From: Hawksworthiomyces lignivorus
Lineage: Eukaryota; Ascomycota; Sordariomycetes; Ophiostomatales; Ophiostomataceae
Length of the DNA: 64,000 nucleotides
Assembly: GCA_002917075.1 (NCBI GenBank)
Contig: NTMA01000079.1
Span: forward strand, 124,001 to 188,000
Direction of reading: 5' to 3'
The translations under genes and the position numbers were made by a program. A model generated the notes under the pieces. That model had not been told where the DNA came from. It saw only the letters and a list, made by a program, of their open reading frames with translations, and searched no databases. Below, piece after piece: positions 1 to 11,324 of the stretch (position 1 is its first letter; each line of letters opens with the position of its first letter).

Positions 1-63
1 GTCGAAGACAGCGAGGGCAGCCACGAAAGCAACATCCCGGCTTCTCAAGGCGGCGAAACCAGC

Positions 64-101
<38 letters not shown>

Positions 102-3100
102 TCACCACCACCACCACAATGATCACGACAGCGGTAGCAGCATCACCAACGGAATAAGCAATGTCCATCTTGGGGAGAGGATTGCCGCATCGAACGGATC
201 CGTCCATAGCAACAGTCAGACCAGCGAAGATTTTTATTCGGAAGATGACGAGCATGTGATGAGGGCATCGCTGGAATCCGCTGTAACCACCGCCATCGAT
301 ATCTTTCAGGGCGTAGACAAGCAGCAGCTCTCGCTCCTCGGTGCAACAACAGATTTGACTGGGCCCCTGGTAGAACGGCTAATCGAGCGGTACATCTCTG
401 AGAATGTCCACCACATCATCTTCCCGCGTCTTGTTGCGCTGAAGCGACAAGAGGACCTGGAGCTGGAGGCCAAGATCCGCCAGATGGAGAGTATCGATAT
501 TTCCCAACTCGGCATGGACATCGGAGGCGGAGCTCGCAACAAGCACGAGGTGACCCTCGCCCTGGGTACCGTCGTAGAGGGGTTTCGCAAGATGCCGACT
601 GCCATGTGCCCACAAGACATGCTAGCCCTTCTGCTTTCGACTGTCAAGGCCGTCAGCCAGCTCACAAATCCGTCGTCGACTGCGGCTAATGCTGGCAACA
701 GCAACACAAACAACCGTCCTGGCACCGCCGCGTCGACTGTGCCTGGCCCGTCTGAGAAGCCTCTTCTAACCGTGAATGCCGACACGCTCGTCTCGCTACT
801 GCTGTACATTGTCATTCGGGCACAGCTCCGGAATCTCCTCGCGCGCTTCATCTATATGCGGCACTTCATCTTCATCGACGACGTCGACTGCGGCGAGATG
901 GGCTATGCTCTGAGCACATTTGAAGCTGTTTTGGCATACCTGGTTCGTGACTCCAGCGGATTGCGACGTGCCAGCCGGCGCAACAAGGCGCTCTGGGAGG
1001 CTACCGCCAAAGGTGACCTCGCCGAGCTCAAGGCCATCATGGAACCGGGTTCAGACGATGCGGTCGAAGACGGCGACAGGGACCATGATAGCGAGAACGA
1101 GGAAGAGGGCGATTCTCAGCGGCCTTCCAGCGGTGAATGGCCGTCGTCGTTTTCCAATTTCAGCTTCTCAAACGGGCTGTCATCCGGCTCGTCTCTATCT
1201 TCGCGCCGGTCGTCTATTATCTTGTCTGAATCCGAGGCGTTCTCGACAGGCTCCGGCCTCAGCCACGTATTTCCGTTTCAAGCAGACGCAGGCAAAGATG
1301 ACAACAGCGGCGGCGATGGCGCCCTAGATTTTACTGCGCAGTTTCCAGTAAAGCGCATCAAAAAGGTCGCCATGGACACGCGCAGCATGTCGAGCAGTTC
1401 AGAGATCTCGTATCGATCCCGCGCTACCAGCTTTGGCGACGCCTCGCGAAGCGGGATCGAAAGCGATATTTCAATTGAGCGTCTCGCGCAGACGCACGAT
1501 TCATTTGGCGAATCGCTGCTCATGATGGCGGTCCAGAACGAGCGCATCGAGGCGCTCCAGTATCTTCTGGGCCTGCGGGCGTACTTTCCGCCGAGCACCG
1601 TGCTGGCCGACATCAACCACGAAGATACGACTCTGGTGAGCGCCGCAGTCCAGCTCGGCAACAAAGACCTGATCAAGGCGATTCTCGATTTTCTGTTCGA
1701 CGCGCCCGAAGTGAGCGAGGCACAGATGGTCGAATACTTTGCGCTGCAGGACATCTGGGGCCGCAGCGTCGCACATTACCTGTTCCACGCACCATTTTTA
1801 ATAAACAAGTACGGTGAGATGCTGCCGTGGCGACAGAAAGACAAGAACGGCCAGACACCGCTGTTTGCTCTGTGTCGGTCGTATGACCATGCGGCCTACC
1901 ATACGATGGTCGAGGACGGCATCCACATGGCGGTGAAGACGCAGGGCGATGGAGAGCGGCTGCACTTGGACGAGCATGTGGATGGACGGGGCAACACGCT
2001 GCTCCACATTGTCAACGACCCACAGCTGGCCGTGCGGATCCTGCAGCGGTGCGACGTGGACGTGAACGCCGTCAACGACAAGAAGTTCACGCCGCTCATG
2101 GTCGCGAGCAAGTACGGGCGGTTCGAGATGGTGCGGACGCTCTTCGCCGACCCGCGGGTGGACGCGGGCGCCAAGGAGCTGCGGGGCCTCACCGCCGTGG
2201 AGCTGGCCAAGGACGATGACGTGCGCAATAAGATTGACGACCTGACGCTCCTGTCGTTGCCGCCGGGGCCCGACGCGCGCACGACGGCCGTCGTGCGGTC
2301 GTACTTTGTGGAGGACGCCAGCGTGCGGTTCGTGCTCAAGTCGGGCGCGGCTGTCAACGCGGTCAGCTATGCCGTGACGACGTGCCGTCGGTCGCTGACG
2401 GACTTTGAGCACCTGACCAAGCTGCTGGCGCTGGAGAACCCGGCGTCGTGGATCCCGTCGGTAGCCGGGCTGCGGTCGCCGTTCCAGGTGCCGTCGAAGC
2501 CGAGCCGGGCGACGCTGAAAGACCTGCAGGTGCGGATGGACTGGTTCCTGCGGACGATGCTGCTGCACCCGACATTCTCGACCCACGAGATGCTGTGGGA
2601 GTTCATCCTGGTGCCGGACATCCAGCCGGACATGATGGCGCAGCGCAGCCGGCTCAAGGCGGAGACGCGGGCGGAGAAGGTGCGGGACGAGCTGGAGCCG
2701 CTCGAGGACCTCCGCGAGGTAGAGCAGTTTGTCGACCACGCGCGCGAGCTCGTGCGCGCCGTCAACGTCTCGACCAAGAGCGTGATGCGGCGGGCCAACA
2801 CCCTAAGCATCGCCGCAGCAGGTACGTCTCTTTTTTACGATGTGTACAGGTTCTACTTTCGCTAGAGGAAGACTACAGCAGAGATAACTAACTTGAGCCA
2901 AACACAGACATGCATGACGCAGCAGCGCTCCTGAACCGCGAGGTCGCGCTGATCGCATTCCTGCCGGCCAGCCACATCGAGGCCATGGCGTCGTACGTGC
3001 GGGCGCTGGTGGTGCCGCAGGCCAGCGCGCAGGCGCAATTCCAGGCGGCGTTTGTGGCGGCGCAGGCGACGGTCGAGGCGGTGCTGACGGCGCTGGCGCG

Positions 3101-3491
3101 GCCGCCGCGGCTGGTCATGCAGATCCAGGCCATGCGCAAGCAGGTCGAGCGCGACCACCAGTCGGTCAACCGCTCGACGCGCTGGCCGCTGGGCCTGCTG
3201 GACGAGGCCCGCCAGCGGCTCAACGAGGAGCGCGAGGCCCGCGCCCGCCAGAGCCGTATCGCCAGCGAGGACCTCTCCAAGGAGCTGCGCTACACGCAGC
3301 AGACAGTGGCCGGCGAGCTCGCCGGCTGGCAGGACATGCACGAAAAGGTCGGCCGCCGCGCCATCCGCGAGCTGGCCCGGGGCATGCTCGTGCACGAGCG
3401 CGACCGCCTCGAGGCCCTCGAGCGCGCCCTACGGTGCGTGCGGCGGGCAGCAGCCGCGCACCCGTCCCCTGTCGAGGACAGCAGTCTGTAG
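1..3491 (+). CDS. VRL1: VPS9-ankyrin-PX-BAR endosomal protein, Vrl1/VARP type (5' partial)
   Basis: Coding is join(<1..2821, 2908..3491); the start lies upstream, leaving 1134 visible residues. The 86-nt intron has donor GTACGT, branch TAACTAAC and acceptor ACACAG. Domain order: a Ser/His-rich disordered stretch from CAG and CAC repeats (nt 61-120); a VPS9 domain (nt about 370-970) with the ADTLVSLLLYIVI segment that carries the catalytic Asp of Rab5-family GEFs; a disordered Ser-rich linker; ankyrin repeats (nt about 1500-2260, for example FTPLMVASKYGRFEMVRTLF); a PX-like domain (nt about 2280-2640); and a helical BAR-like region running through exon 2. This architecture matches fungal Vrl1, which pairs VPS9 GEF activity with a sorting-nexin coat in the VINE complex on endosomes. 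The broad family (VARP/ANKRD27-like) is secure; the Vrl1 assignment rests on the C-terminal PX-BAR reading. Confidence 0.85.
2822..2907 (+). other. Intron in the VRL1-like gene
   Basis: GTACGT donor, TAACTAAC branch point about 17 nt before the CACAG acceptor. Removing it joins IAAA to D-MHDAAALL in frame. Reading through would end the protein at a TAG at 2863-2865, losing the whole BAR-like part. Confidence 0.85.
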
Positions 3492-4286
3492 GTGTGGCAT
3501 TTCTGACAGCAGGTAACCAAAAAGAGGAAAGGCAAAAGGTGTCCTTTCTAGCCCTGTCCATCTTTTTACATGCCCTGCTGTCTATACGTCACACATTTAA
3601 TTATTCGAGCGAAGCAGATTCTCTCTCTCTTTGAATGAAACAGGACATACGCAATATACAACCCCCCTAATACAGTTACGAGACGCATCACACATGCGAA
3701 AGACGCATTGCACAATATACAGAAAGTATGGGTCGCAATTTACAGGTTACATAGCAGATCCAAAACACAGAGAGGCAGGAAATGGGATCCAGCGATCTTT
3801 TTTTTTTTTAAGAAAGATAGTCTAGCAGAGGGGGGGCCTTGATAGCCATGATGCATGGTTGTGAGTCACAGCGACGGTCAGGGTGAGGCGAGAGGGGGAA
3901 GGGAAGAGGGAAGGGAACCGGGAAAGGGAAAAGGAAAACCGAGTTGCTCCCTTTTTTTTTTGTCTGTGTATGTATGGCGGCATTCTCGGCAGTTCGTTTA
4001 CTGTATACGACCAAGCATAGAAACTAGATCACTCTTTTTCCTTTGTGCATCCGAGTCTCTCACTCTTGTTTCCTCTAGTGCAAGTTTCGTAATCGGCAAT
4101 CAACTCGATTGGATGGAGATACCTTGATTTTCAGCAGTTTCTGGTTTCTTTTACCCGGCTAGGCAGCCATTTCTTGCTCGTGGTGCTTCTTCCGGGCTGG
4201 TGCAGATTCGACGAGCGGTGGTAGTGTGACAGCGGAAGAAAATGGCTGTGTGGACGCCCTGCATGACGGGGAAGAGCGGTGACCAG

Positions 4287-4445
4287 ACGCGTATTGGCTG
4301 GGAGGGAGGCGTGACGCGTCGAGGAGTCTCCGGGTCTGCCGGAGTCCGGAGCAAAACGCGTCGCAGTACGGAGGTCGCGCGGCGGTCGCGCGGACCTGAC
4401 GCGGGATTGGCGCGGGGGCGACGCGTCAGGAGTGGTCGGACGCGT
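4287..4445. promoter_or_regulatory. Cluster of five ACGCGT (MCB-like) sites
   Basis: Perfect ACGCGT hexamers lie at 4287-4292, 4314-4319, 4356-4361, 4421-4426 and 4440-4445, three of them inside the longer palindrome GACGCGTC. ACGCGT is the MluI cell-cycle box bound by Mbp1/Swi6-type MBF factors and by related APSES proteins. Five copies in 159 bp is far above chance even in GC-rich DNA. The next start codon on the + strand is about 4 kb away, and no minus-strand gene begins to the left. Confidence 0.6.
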
Positions 4446-5048
4446 CGAGCGGATAAAGTGGGGAACAGACGTGTGGCTGCATCCGGAGGCTGGGTGAGAG
4501 GAGGAGGCAGCAGCAGCTGTGAGTCATACGAGTACTAGTAGTCATCCCGCAGCTTCTTCCTGGGCGTCTGCCCTGTTTTTTTTCCCGTTCTCCGCCCTGA
4601 TTGAGCGCATTGCCAAAAGGCTTGAAACGAAACGAAATGCACAAAAAGAAGCGAAGATTTCCGAAAAGGGAAAATGAGGAGCACCAAGATGGTACGTACA
4701 CGCAAGATGACCGCAGCAGAAAATAGAAACAAAGGCGAAATGCTGGGTTAGGTGGAGAGGAAACATCCGGCCAATCAGAGCGGCGATGTCTCTTTGCGCC
4801 GAAAACTGAAAAGCCTGAGCTTTCTGCGAGCCGCGCGCAAAGTCTGATCGCAGGCGCCTATTCTTCCTCGCCGTCTCCAGTTTTATTTCTTTTCCTGCCT
4901 CTCTTTTTCTAGCCTGGAGCGAATCAGCGCTGGCAGCAAGGGTTTGGTAAGCAGGAGCCCACTATATTATTTTCGGCGGGTGTATCCTTCTCCAGAGCAA
5001 GAGAGGCTCTAATAACACACAACATTTCAGAAGAAGGTCCAGTAAGGA

Positions 5049-5148
5049 GCTAAATTTGCTGTGGAAAACCCGAAGAAGAAGAGGCAGTGTAAAACAAAGA
5101 GAGACAAAAGACAAGAAGGCCCTATAGGGAGCTAAGATTGCTGTGAAG
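5049..5148 (+). repeat. Two copies of the GCTAA-ATTGCTGTG repeat motif
   Basis: GCTAAATTTGCTGTGGAA at 5049-5066 and GCTAAGATTGCTGTGAA at 5131-5147. They match the core of the array at 21.0-21.4 kb, and the second also shares the upstream context (CCTATAGGGA here, CCTCAGGGAC there). They read as diverged members of one repeat family. Confidence 0.5.
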
Positions 5149-8038
5149 TAGTCGGACTATCCTTCCAGGTCTGTCTTGGCGCTCTCTGAGGCTGTGCAAG
5201 GAAAGCGTAGCGCTTCGGTAGAAGTCGTCAGCATCAAGAAATACAGAAGGCTTCATGCGCTAAGCATTGGCTGTTTGCTGCCCCTGGACAATGTAAAACT
5301 CACCATTTGTCTCCCCATACTCGTGCCTGTATGATCAGAGGGTCCCAGACATGGCGACCCAATATGAGGTAAAGAGGAAACACTCATACGACCAAGCAGG
5401 TAGTGTTCTCTATTGCACTACTCCGTGCAAGTGCTTGTTCCTATTTTCAGCAGGCGCTGGCCCTAACTAGGCCAGCTCGTATTTGCTTTTTTATGCCAAA
5501 CGATCCCTCTCACGCCTGCTGGACACCGAGATTGCTAGCCCTCACTGCTTCATGCAATTTACTCTGCACGGAGCTCGTGAAGCCCCCACAGCGCGTAGAG
5601 CAGCAGAGCACCGCAGAGAATTTGTCTCGGTCTCTGGCTTTGTGCGTTTCTCCCGGGCGTGCAAGTCCTACTACACAATACGCCGGACGGCATAGTGCGC
5701 TGAGCAGACAGTCTCTAACCGCCTGGCTGTCCCCGAGAATGCAGGCAGCAGGAGACTTTTAGCAAGAAAGATGCAATAAGAAATTACACCGAACAGAAGC
5801 AGAAAACAGTATTTCCCCTGCGCCTAGAATAGCATCCTTCGACAATACCGTTCATGGTCTTTTTTGCAAGAGAAAAGAGCAAGGTACCACCGTCGCCCCT
5901 GTCTGCCTGCTGTGGTACCTCTGTGTTCTTCCCGCGCGCTTCCTCTGGCAAAGCGCTAGGTCTGCCCTTTGTCAGACGGCTCTCCTGCGCTCGCATTGGC
6001 CAGTCTGCTCCGTATTCCGAAGGGTCTGTAATTACCCTCCTTGCCCCATTCAGCTCCATGCAAAAGCTTCCCAGAAGCTTCCCAGCCTCCCCCATACTTA
6101 TGCTTTACACACGGAGTATTTTTGGGGGCGGATCTGAGCTCTCTTTCGGATCGAAAAGCAACATCAAATCTCCGGTGCTTCAGAGGCTCCTACCAGAAGA
6201 GAGGGCGTGTAAGAGAAACGGCCGCCGCTCTGGCGACCTGGTTTGCCTCCCGTACCAAGCGCCGCCGCAAATGAAAAGGCGAGAACAGCAGCTGTCCAAA
6301 AATAGAGATGAATTAATGACGGGGGAGATGGGCAGAACCGAGATTGAGAAATAACTACATCGTAATGTAAAGACAGACCACTTGACAGAGCAAATGCACG
6401 TACCACCACCACCACACAAAAATCTTCATACAGCGGACTGTGTGTAATCCCAAAAAGGAAAGAAAAGGGCCAGACAAAAGCTTGTCATCAGTATTTACAC
6501 TTCCACGTGATATTCATTCGAGAGCGGTTGGCCTGTTTTGAGTTTGTGGTTGTCTGTCCTGTAACCGTTTCCGGTTCTTCTCTTTTCCTCACTCTCTTCC
6601 TCCCCTCCTCTCCCCATACTTCTCCCCCGGTTTCTTCCATGTCTCTCTATCGCCAGAATGTCGCCAACCACACAAACACGGACACGCAGAGATATCGCGA
6701 CATGTCGTTGGTTTTGTCTGCTGCCCCCCGCGTCTGGCGCAACTTTCGTTCCTATTTCGCTCCTTTTTCGTTTTTCCTATCTCCCTCTATCACACGTCAT
6801 GTGTTCTGTAACCCTTTCGTGGTGCCGTGTTTTGCCATGTGTTCGCCTCTGAGTCAGAGACGAGAGGCCAGAGAGGAGTATTGTCCTGCAGATTCGTGCA
6901 TGCAACCTGCATATGGTGGGGGAGAGAGTGGGTTGCAAACAGAAAACGTCGTGCGCAGTAGAGGGTGAGAAACGGCCTTTGTTCGCTCAATCAGTGCAAC
7001 CTCCATCTTTCTCTGCTCTGGTCGCAAACTGAACGGGCCACTGCCAGCGAGTGGACATGCAGGCACTGAGCTCGTCCCAGGAACTAGCTTGGAATTGTCT
7101 CTTCGTCTGTGTGTTTGAGATTCTCTTGTCTCTTGATTCCCGTGTCTTGCTCTTTTCCGTCTGCAGGAGCTTGGGCCATGATCCCTCTCCCACCGCTTTC
7201 TTCTGTCTCTTCTTTTGTTCTCTCCATTTCCCCATTTTTTTTTCTCCAAAGCCTTCTTTTTTGGGCAGCAACTCAAATTGTTCCAGAGGACTTATCTCCT
7301 CTGGTTGGTCTGTTCGCCCACGCCCACCGTCCACTTGCACACCCTTGTCCTTTTGGCCTTTTTGTCTGCGCTTTTCCCTTTCAGAGCTGTTAGAGAAGAG
7401 AAGAGCCAGGGTCAGAGCCGACATTGGGCGGTACGCACCCGCTGCTATTTTCTGCTGCTCTTTTCTTAACATTGTCTTGTCTTATACCTTGTAAATTTAC
7501 ACTTCCCAGCGCCAAACCGTGGAGCCATCAGGATGGCACTCCCCCTCCCCGGCCAGGTCAAGCGACCAAGATGAAGCTCTTCTTCTATTCTCGTACGGGT
7601 GGTGGTGGTGCTGCTGCTGCCTCTTGCTATTACGTCTTCGCCCTAGCCTCTAGTTGCGGCCGCGGCTCCTGGTACTGCCGAGCGTGTACGCTACGTATTG
7701 GGTACACACCCTCCCCTTCTTCTTCGTCTGCTTTCTCTGCTTCTGGATGCACATCGGCAAGTAGTCTAAGTACAAGTTATGCAGACTTCCATTTTAGTGT
7801 CGTGTTTCATGTTTGGTTGTGTAGCTAAATAGACGGGTGGGAAAAAACGACAAACGATAATTTGCCCAAACGCGGCCACGACCGCGACCAGGATATCATA
7901 TTATCGCGGCCCCACGGACGACCGCCCTGCGCGGGTAGACTGCAGAGCAGAACGGAGCAGAGGAAAGTCATGAGAGAGAGAGAATGAGAGACAGAAGAAA
8001 CTGGAGAGAGACATACGAGACAGACGCAAGAAAATCAT

Positions 8039-8039
<1 letters not shown>

Positions 8040-8074
<35 letters not shown>
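8040..8074 (+). repeat. 35-nt poly-C homopolymer
   Basis: An uninterrupted run of 35 cytosines, 453 bp before the start codon at 8528. The complementary strand is poly-G and could form G-quadruplexes. Exact length is probably uncertain because of sequencing slippage. Confidence 0.9.
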
Positions 8075-8076
<2 letters not shown>

Positions 8077-8527
8077 ACAGTGCCCATCAGGATGCCTCCT
8101 ACATCTTTCTTATTTTCTTTTTTTGCTTCCTGGCCTGTCGATTGTCTCGTCTCGCATCATCTCGAGGATAAGTATCCGGCTTCATCCCACCTCCTCTCTC
8201 GTCCTGTCCTCTCCTGTCCTGTCGATATATCTCTTTCTCATCCATTCCACTCTCTTCACCCATCTCCAGTCCCGGCTTCCTAAGCTCTCCTGTCCTCTCG
8301 TCTTTCTTTGTTTTCCCCTCTCCACGCTTTATTTATTTACTTGCCCCCTGGCCTCCTCTTCTCGGCCTGCCTGGCTCAACAAGAATTCAATCTCTGTTGA
8401 CCATCACTCTCTCGCTCGCCGTCAACTCCTGGAGCAGGCCTCCTTTCCCTCTCTTTTCGCCAAATAATTCATAATATTATATTGTTTGTCCAGGAGACAA
8501 AACAGAATAGACTAAAAGTCATCCATC

Positions 8528-10768
8528 ATGTCGTCCTCTCTGGCAGCGGACGTCGCTTTCGACTTTACTTTCCCACCGTGCGACCCGGCCACACCGCCAC
8601 CGCCGGCTCTCTCTTCGTCCTTCTCGTACGACCCCTCGTCTCTGCTGGAGATCCCCTACCACAACCAGTATGCAGATGTTCGCCAGGGCCAGGGCCACAC
8701 CCGCTCCAGCTCCCAGTGCTCGGCCTATTCGGCTTATTCCTTCGCTTCCTCCGCGCCCTCAGACTCCTATCTGAGCGCATCTGGCGTATCTACAGCCCCC
8801 AGCACCCGCAACAGCACTCCGGCTCCCGCTCCAGCCTCTGGTCGCGCGCGCTCGCCCGTCCGCACGCATGGCCCTCTTCTGCTGCCCAAGATCCGGTCCC
8901 AGGACCAGGCTCTGGGTCCAGATGACTCGTCTCTGGCTTCTGCCGCTGCTGTGTCGCCTCTCAAGCGCGCAAGAACCTCTCCCGTCCCTACCACGCCTGC
9001 CGGCCGCAGCCGGTCCGCGGCTTCCCTCAGCCGTCGTCGCAGCGGCATTGTGTCTGCTATGCAGCCATATTCGGCCTCTGCAGCAATTGCTTCGCGGCAT
9101 GTGCGCAGCTTCACCAACCCAGACTCGGCCATGATGTTCAATGCGTCGCGATCCTTCTCCGTTGACGATCATGTATCTGCCCACGCAGCTGCAACGCCTG
9201 TCTCGGCGTTTGAGTCGACGCCGCCGCCGCCCTCGCTACTCTGCTCCCCCGTCAGCTTTGTACAGCAGCAGCAGCAGCAGCACGGCCATGCGCGCTCGCA
9301 CTCGCACTCGCAGTCGTACTCGCAGTCCCAGCTGCACCCAGATGTCTCCATCCACAGCCGCCGCGCCTCGGCTTGCAGCCTGGACGGCTCGGTGGTTGGC
9401 GACGGCCTCAAGTACGACTACGACTACGGGTTTGCGCCATACCCCGGCACCGTGCCGACTGCCTACATTGCGTCAGCGCACATGAACGACGTCGGCGTGG
9501 CTTCAGACGACCTCGATGAGGTCAGCTACGGCCTCTACCAGCCGTACAATTCAACGCCCCGCGCGCCATCGCCGCTGTCGGTGGCTTCCACCGTCTCGGC
9601 CTCTGGCACACCTGAGCCCATGCCTATGGTGCCGATGATCACAGAAACACCGCCGTCGGCGACGGCCACGACGGCCCCAGCGCTGCTGGCTGGCCCGACG
9701 TCGTCGCTGCTGACCTACCTGACGGGGCCTAACCCGGCGCCCGCGCTGGTGCGCACCATCTCGTTCCCGCTGCGCGACCCTGCCACCAAGCACTTCTGGT
9801 GGGACGTGCGCCAGGTGAAGGCCTGGTCGGCCTTCACCGCGGGTAACCTGGCGTCGCTGCCTGGTGCGGCCACAGTGCTTACGTGCCCCGTGCCGCTGGC
9901 GCTGCTGCCGACGCCGCCGTCGTCGCGCGCCGCCCACCCGGAAACGGAGGCGGAGCTGCACGGCATCTGCGCGGCGCACTACCTGCCACGGGTCAACACG
10001 GCGCTGACGCTGTCGTCGCCGCGGCCGGTGCAGCTGGAGTCGACGACGACGGGGCCGTACGGCCCGTTCTTCGTCGGCCACGCAGCGGGCGACAGCGCGC
10101 CGGCGGCAGCACTGTTCGGCGGCAAGCCGACGGCGCGCGTGGTGGGGCTGGTCAAGAGCTTCGACCGGTTCAACACGGGGATGCGGGCAGAGGGTAACGT
10201 GAAGCGGGTCGAGTACCTGCGGGGCCTCGCGCACCTGCACCACCTGATGCGCGAGCACAGCTGCCGCTACGGGTTCCTGCTGACCGAGATCGAGCTGATC
10301 GTCGTGCGCAACGGCACCGAGGCCACGCCGCAGTTCGGCCAGCTCGAGGTCGCCAGCGTGCCCCTGGCGGCGGCGCTCGACGCCGACATCGCCCGCGATG
10401 TCGACGCCGACGAGGTCGCCCAGTCCGCGCCGCTCACGGCCTGCATGGCCCTGTGGGGGCTGTGCATGCTGGCGAGCGATGAGATGACGGCGGCCGCCGC
10501 CGCGGTCGCCCGCGACACTTCTGCCGCCCCTGCCTCCTCACCCACCTCTGCCACCTCCCTCCTCTGCCCTTACAGCACCCACATCGGCGCACCCGCCGAG
10601 GGCACGCGGCGCAAGGCGGCTCCGCGCGACGCGTGGATGCCGCCGCCGCAGCTTGCCGAGAAGCGCGCCGCCAAGCGCGCGCGTGGCTGGGTCATGCCCG
10701 AGGACGCCGTGGGCCGCAAGGAGATGGGCCGGCGGGGTGTCAAGTATGGCGCCGGCGTGGTGCACTGA
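8528..10768 (+). CDS. Conserved fungal protein of unknown function with Ser-rich N-terminus
   Basis: Single exon, 746 residues, starting at the ATG in ATCATGTCG after a long CT-rich leader. Residues 1 to about 400 are low-complexity: Ser/Pro/Ala-rich with a short Gln run followed by HGHARSHSHSQSYSQSQ. Residues from about 410 form an ordered domain with conserved-looking blocks FWWDVRQVKAWSAF, RVVGLVKSFDRFNTGMRAEG, RVEYLRGLAHLHHLMREH and YGFLLTEIELIVVRNG. The C-terminus is basic (KRARGWVMPEDAVGRKEMGR) and could be nuclear. I recognise it as a protein widespread in Pezizomycotina but know no established function, so none is given. GC-rich third positions support the frame. Confidence 0.8.
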   Translation: MSSSLAADVAFDFTFPPCDPATPPPPALSSSFSYDPSSLLEIPYHNQYADVRQGQGHTRSSSQCSAYSAYSFASSAPSDSYLSASGVSTAPSTRNSTPAPAPASGRARSPVRTHGPLLLPKIRSQDQALGPDDSSLASAAAVSPLKRARTSPVPTTPAGRSRSAASLSRRRSGIVSAMQPYSASAAIASRHVRSFTNPDSAMMFNASRSFSVDDHVSAHAAATPVSAFESTPPPPSLLCSPVSFVQQQQQQHGHARSHSHSQSYSQSQLHPDVSIHSRRASACSLDGSVVGDGLKYDYDYGFAPYPGTVPTAYIASAHMNDVGVASDDLDEVSYGLYQPYNSTPRAPSPLSVASTVSASGTPEPMPMVPMITETPPSATATTAPALLAGPTSSLLTYLTGPNPAPALVRTISFPLRDPATKHFWWDVRQVKAWSAFTAGNLASLPGAATVLTCPVPLALLPTPPSSRAAHPETEAELHGICAAHYLPRVNTALTLSSPRPVQLESTTTGPYGPFFVGHAAGDSAPAAALFGGKPTARVVGLVKSFDRFNTGMRAEGNVKRVEYLRGLAHLHHLMREHSCRYGFLLTEIELIVVRNGTEATPQFGQLEVASVPLAAALDADIARDVDADEVAQSAPLTACMALWGLCMLASDEMTAAAAAVARDTSAAPASSPTSATSLLCPYSTHIGAPAEGTRRKAAPRDAWMPPPQLAEKRAAKRARGWVMPEDAVGRKEMGRRGVKYGAGVVH

Positions 10769-11306
10769 TCTTTCTTTTGAGTCTTTGTTTTCTTTTTTTT
10801 CTATTGTTTCTGTTCAGTATACTATAATGGTAGAGCAAAAAAAAAAAAGGGCTGGTCCATATTTTTTTGCTCTTTTTTCTTTTACTTATTTTTTTTTGGC
10901 CCTCATTCATAATGAGTACCTCCTGTATGACACTTGGAGTCTCAGGTTTGGACACAGCCCAAGGTCAAGAGAGAAATAGGCAGGGCGACTGGAGTTCTTG
11001 GTGAGGGAAGCATCTTGGGATGGTGATGACGACGATGATGAGATATTCTTTTTTTGTATATCTTTTACGTGCAAACGAGACCTTTATGAGGAAAACGATA
11101 TATTTCCTACAGCTTCTAGTTTATTAAATGTGCATCTAAGAACAGAAATAATACGTTTCATGCAAAAAAAAAAAGGTGCGAGTCATTGGTGACCCTTTCA
11201 GAGCAATCTAACAGCACAGCTGAGCAGACTACAGTTGTCTCAATTGCTTTTATGTTGTCTGCAATACGACTAGACACTAGACAAACAAATAATGAAATCG
11301 TAATAC
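10769..11306. other. Intergenic region, AT-rich
   Basis: Holds the probable 3' untranslated region of the 8528 gene (T-rich tracts at 10780-10800 and 10860-10900) and then featureless AT-rich DNA. No coding signal seen. Confidence 0.6.
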
Positions 11307-11324
11307 TTAAGAATGAAAACCGCT

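Larger units (their letters stand above)
3492..8527. other. 5 kb gene-free region; probable long leader/promoter of the 8528 gene
   Basis: I found no open frame here with family-like or codon-biased sequence; the frames are short and low-complexity. From about 6.5 kb the + strand turns strongly pyrimidine-rich (6560-6660, 7100-7500, 8100-8460), typical of fungal promoters and 5' untranslated regions. It holds an ACGCGT cluster (4287-4445), a CCAAT box in GGCCAATCAGAGCGG at about 4770, two repeat-motif copies (5049 and 5131) and a 35-nt poly-C run. The only start codon it can serve is at 8528, so it is probably an extended regulatory leader, or hides a non-coding RNA. Confidence 0.5.

Noticed and set aside
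6507..7494. Several overlapping + strand frames of 90-150 codons before the 8528 gene
   Set aside because: Phe/Ser/Leu-rich translations of CT-rich leader DNA; frames overlap one another and lack any domain.
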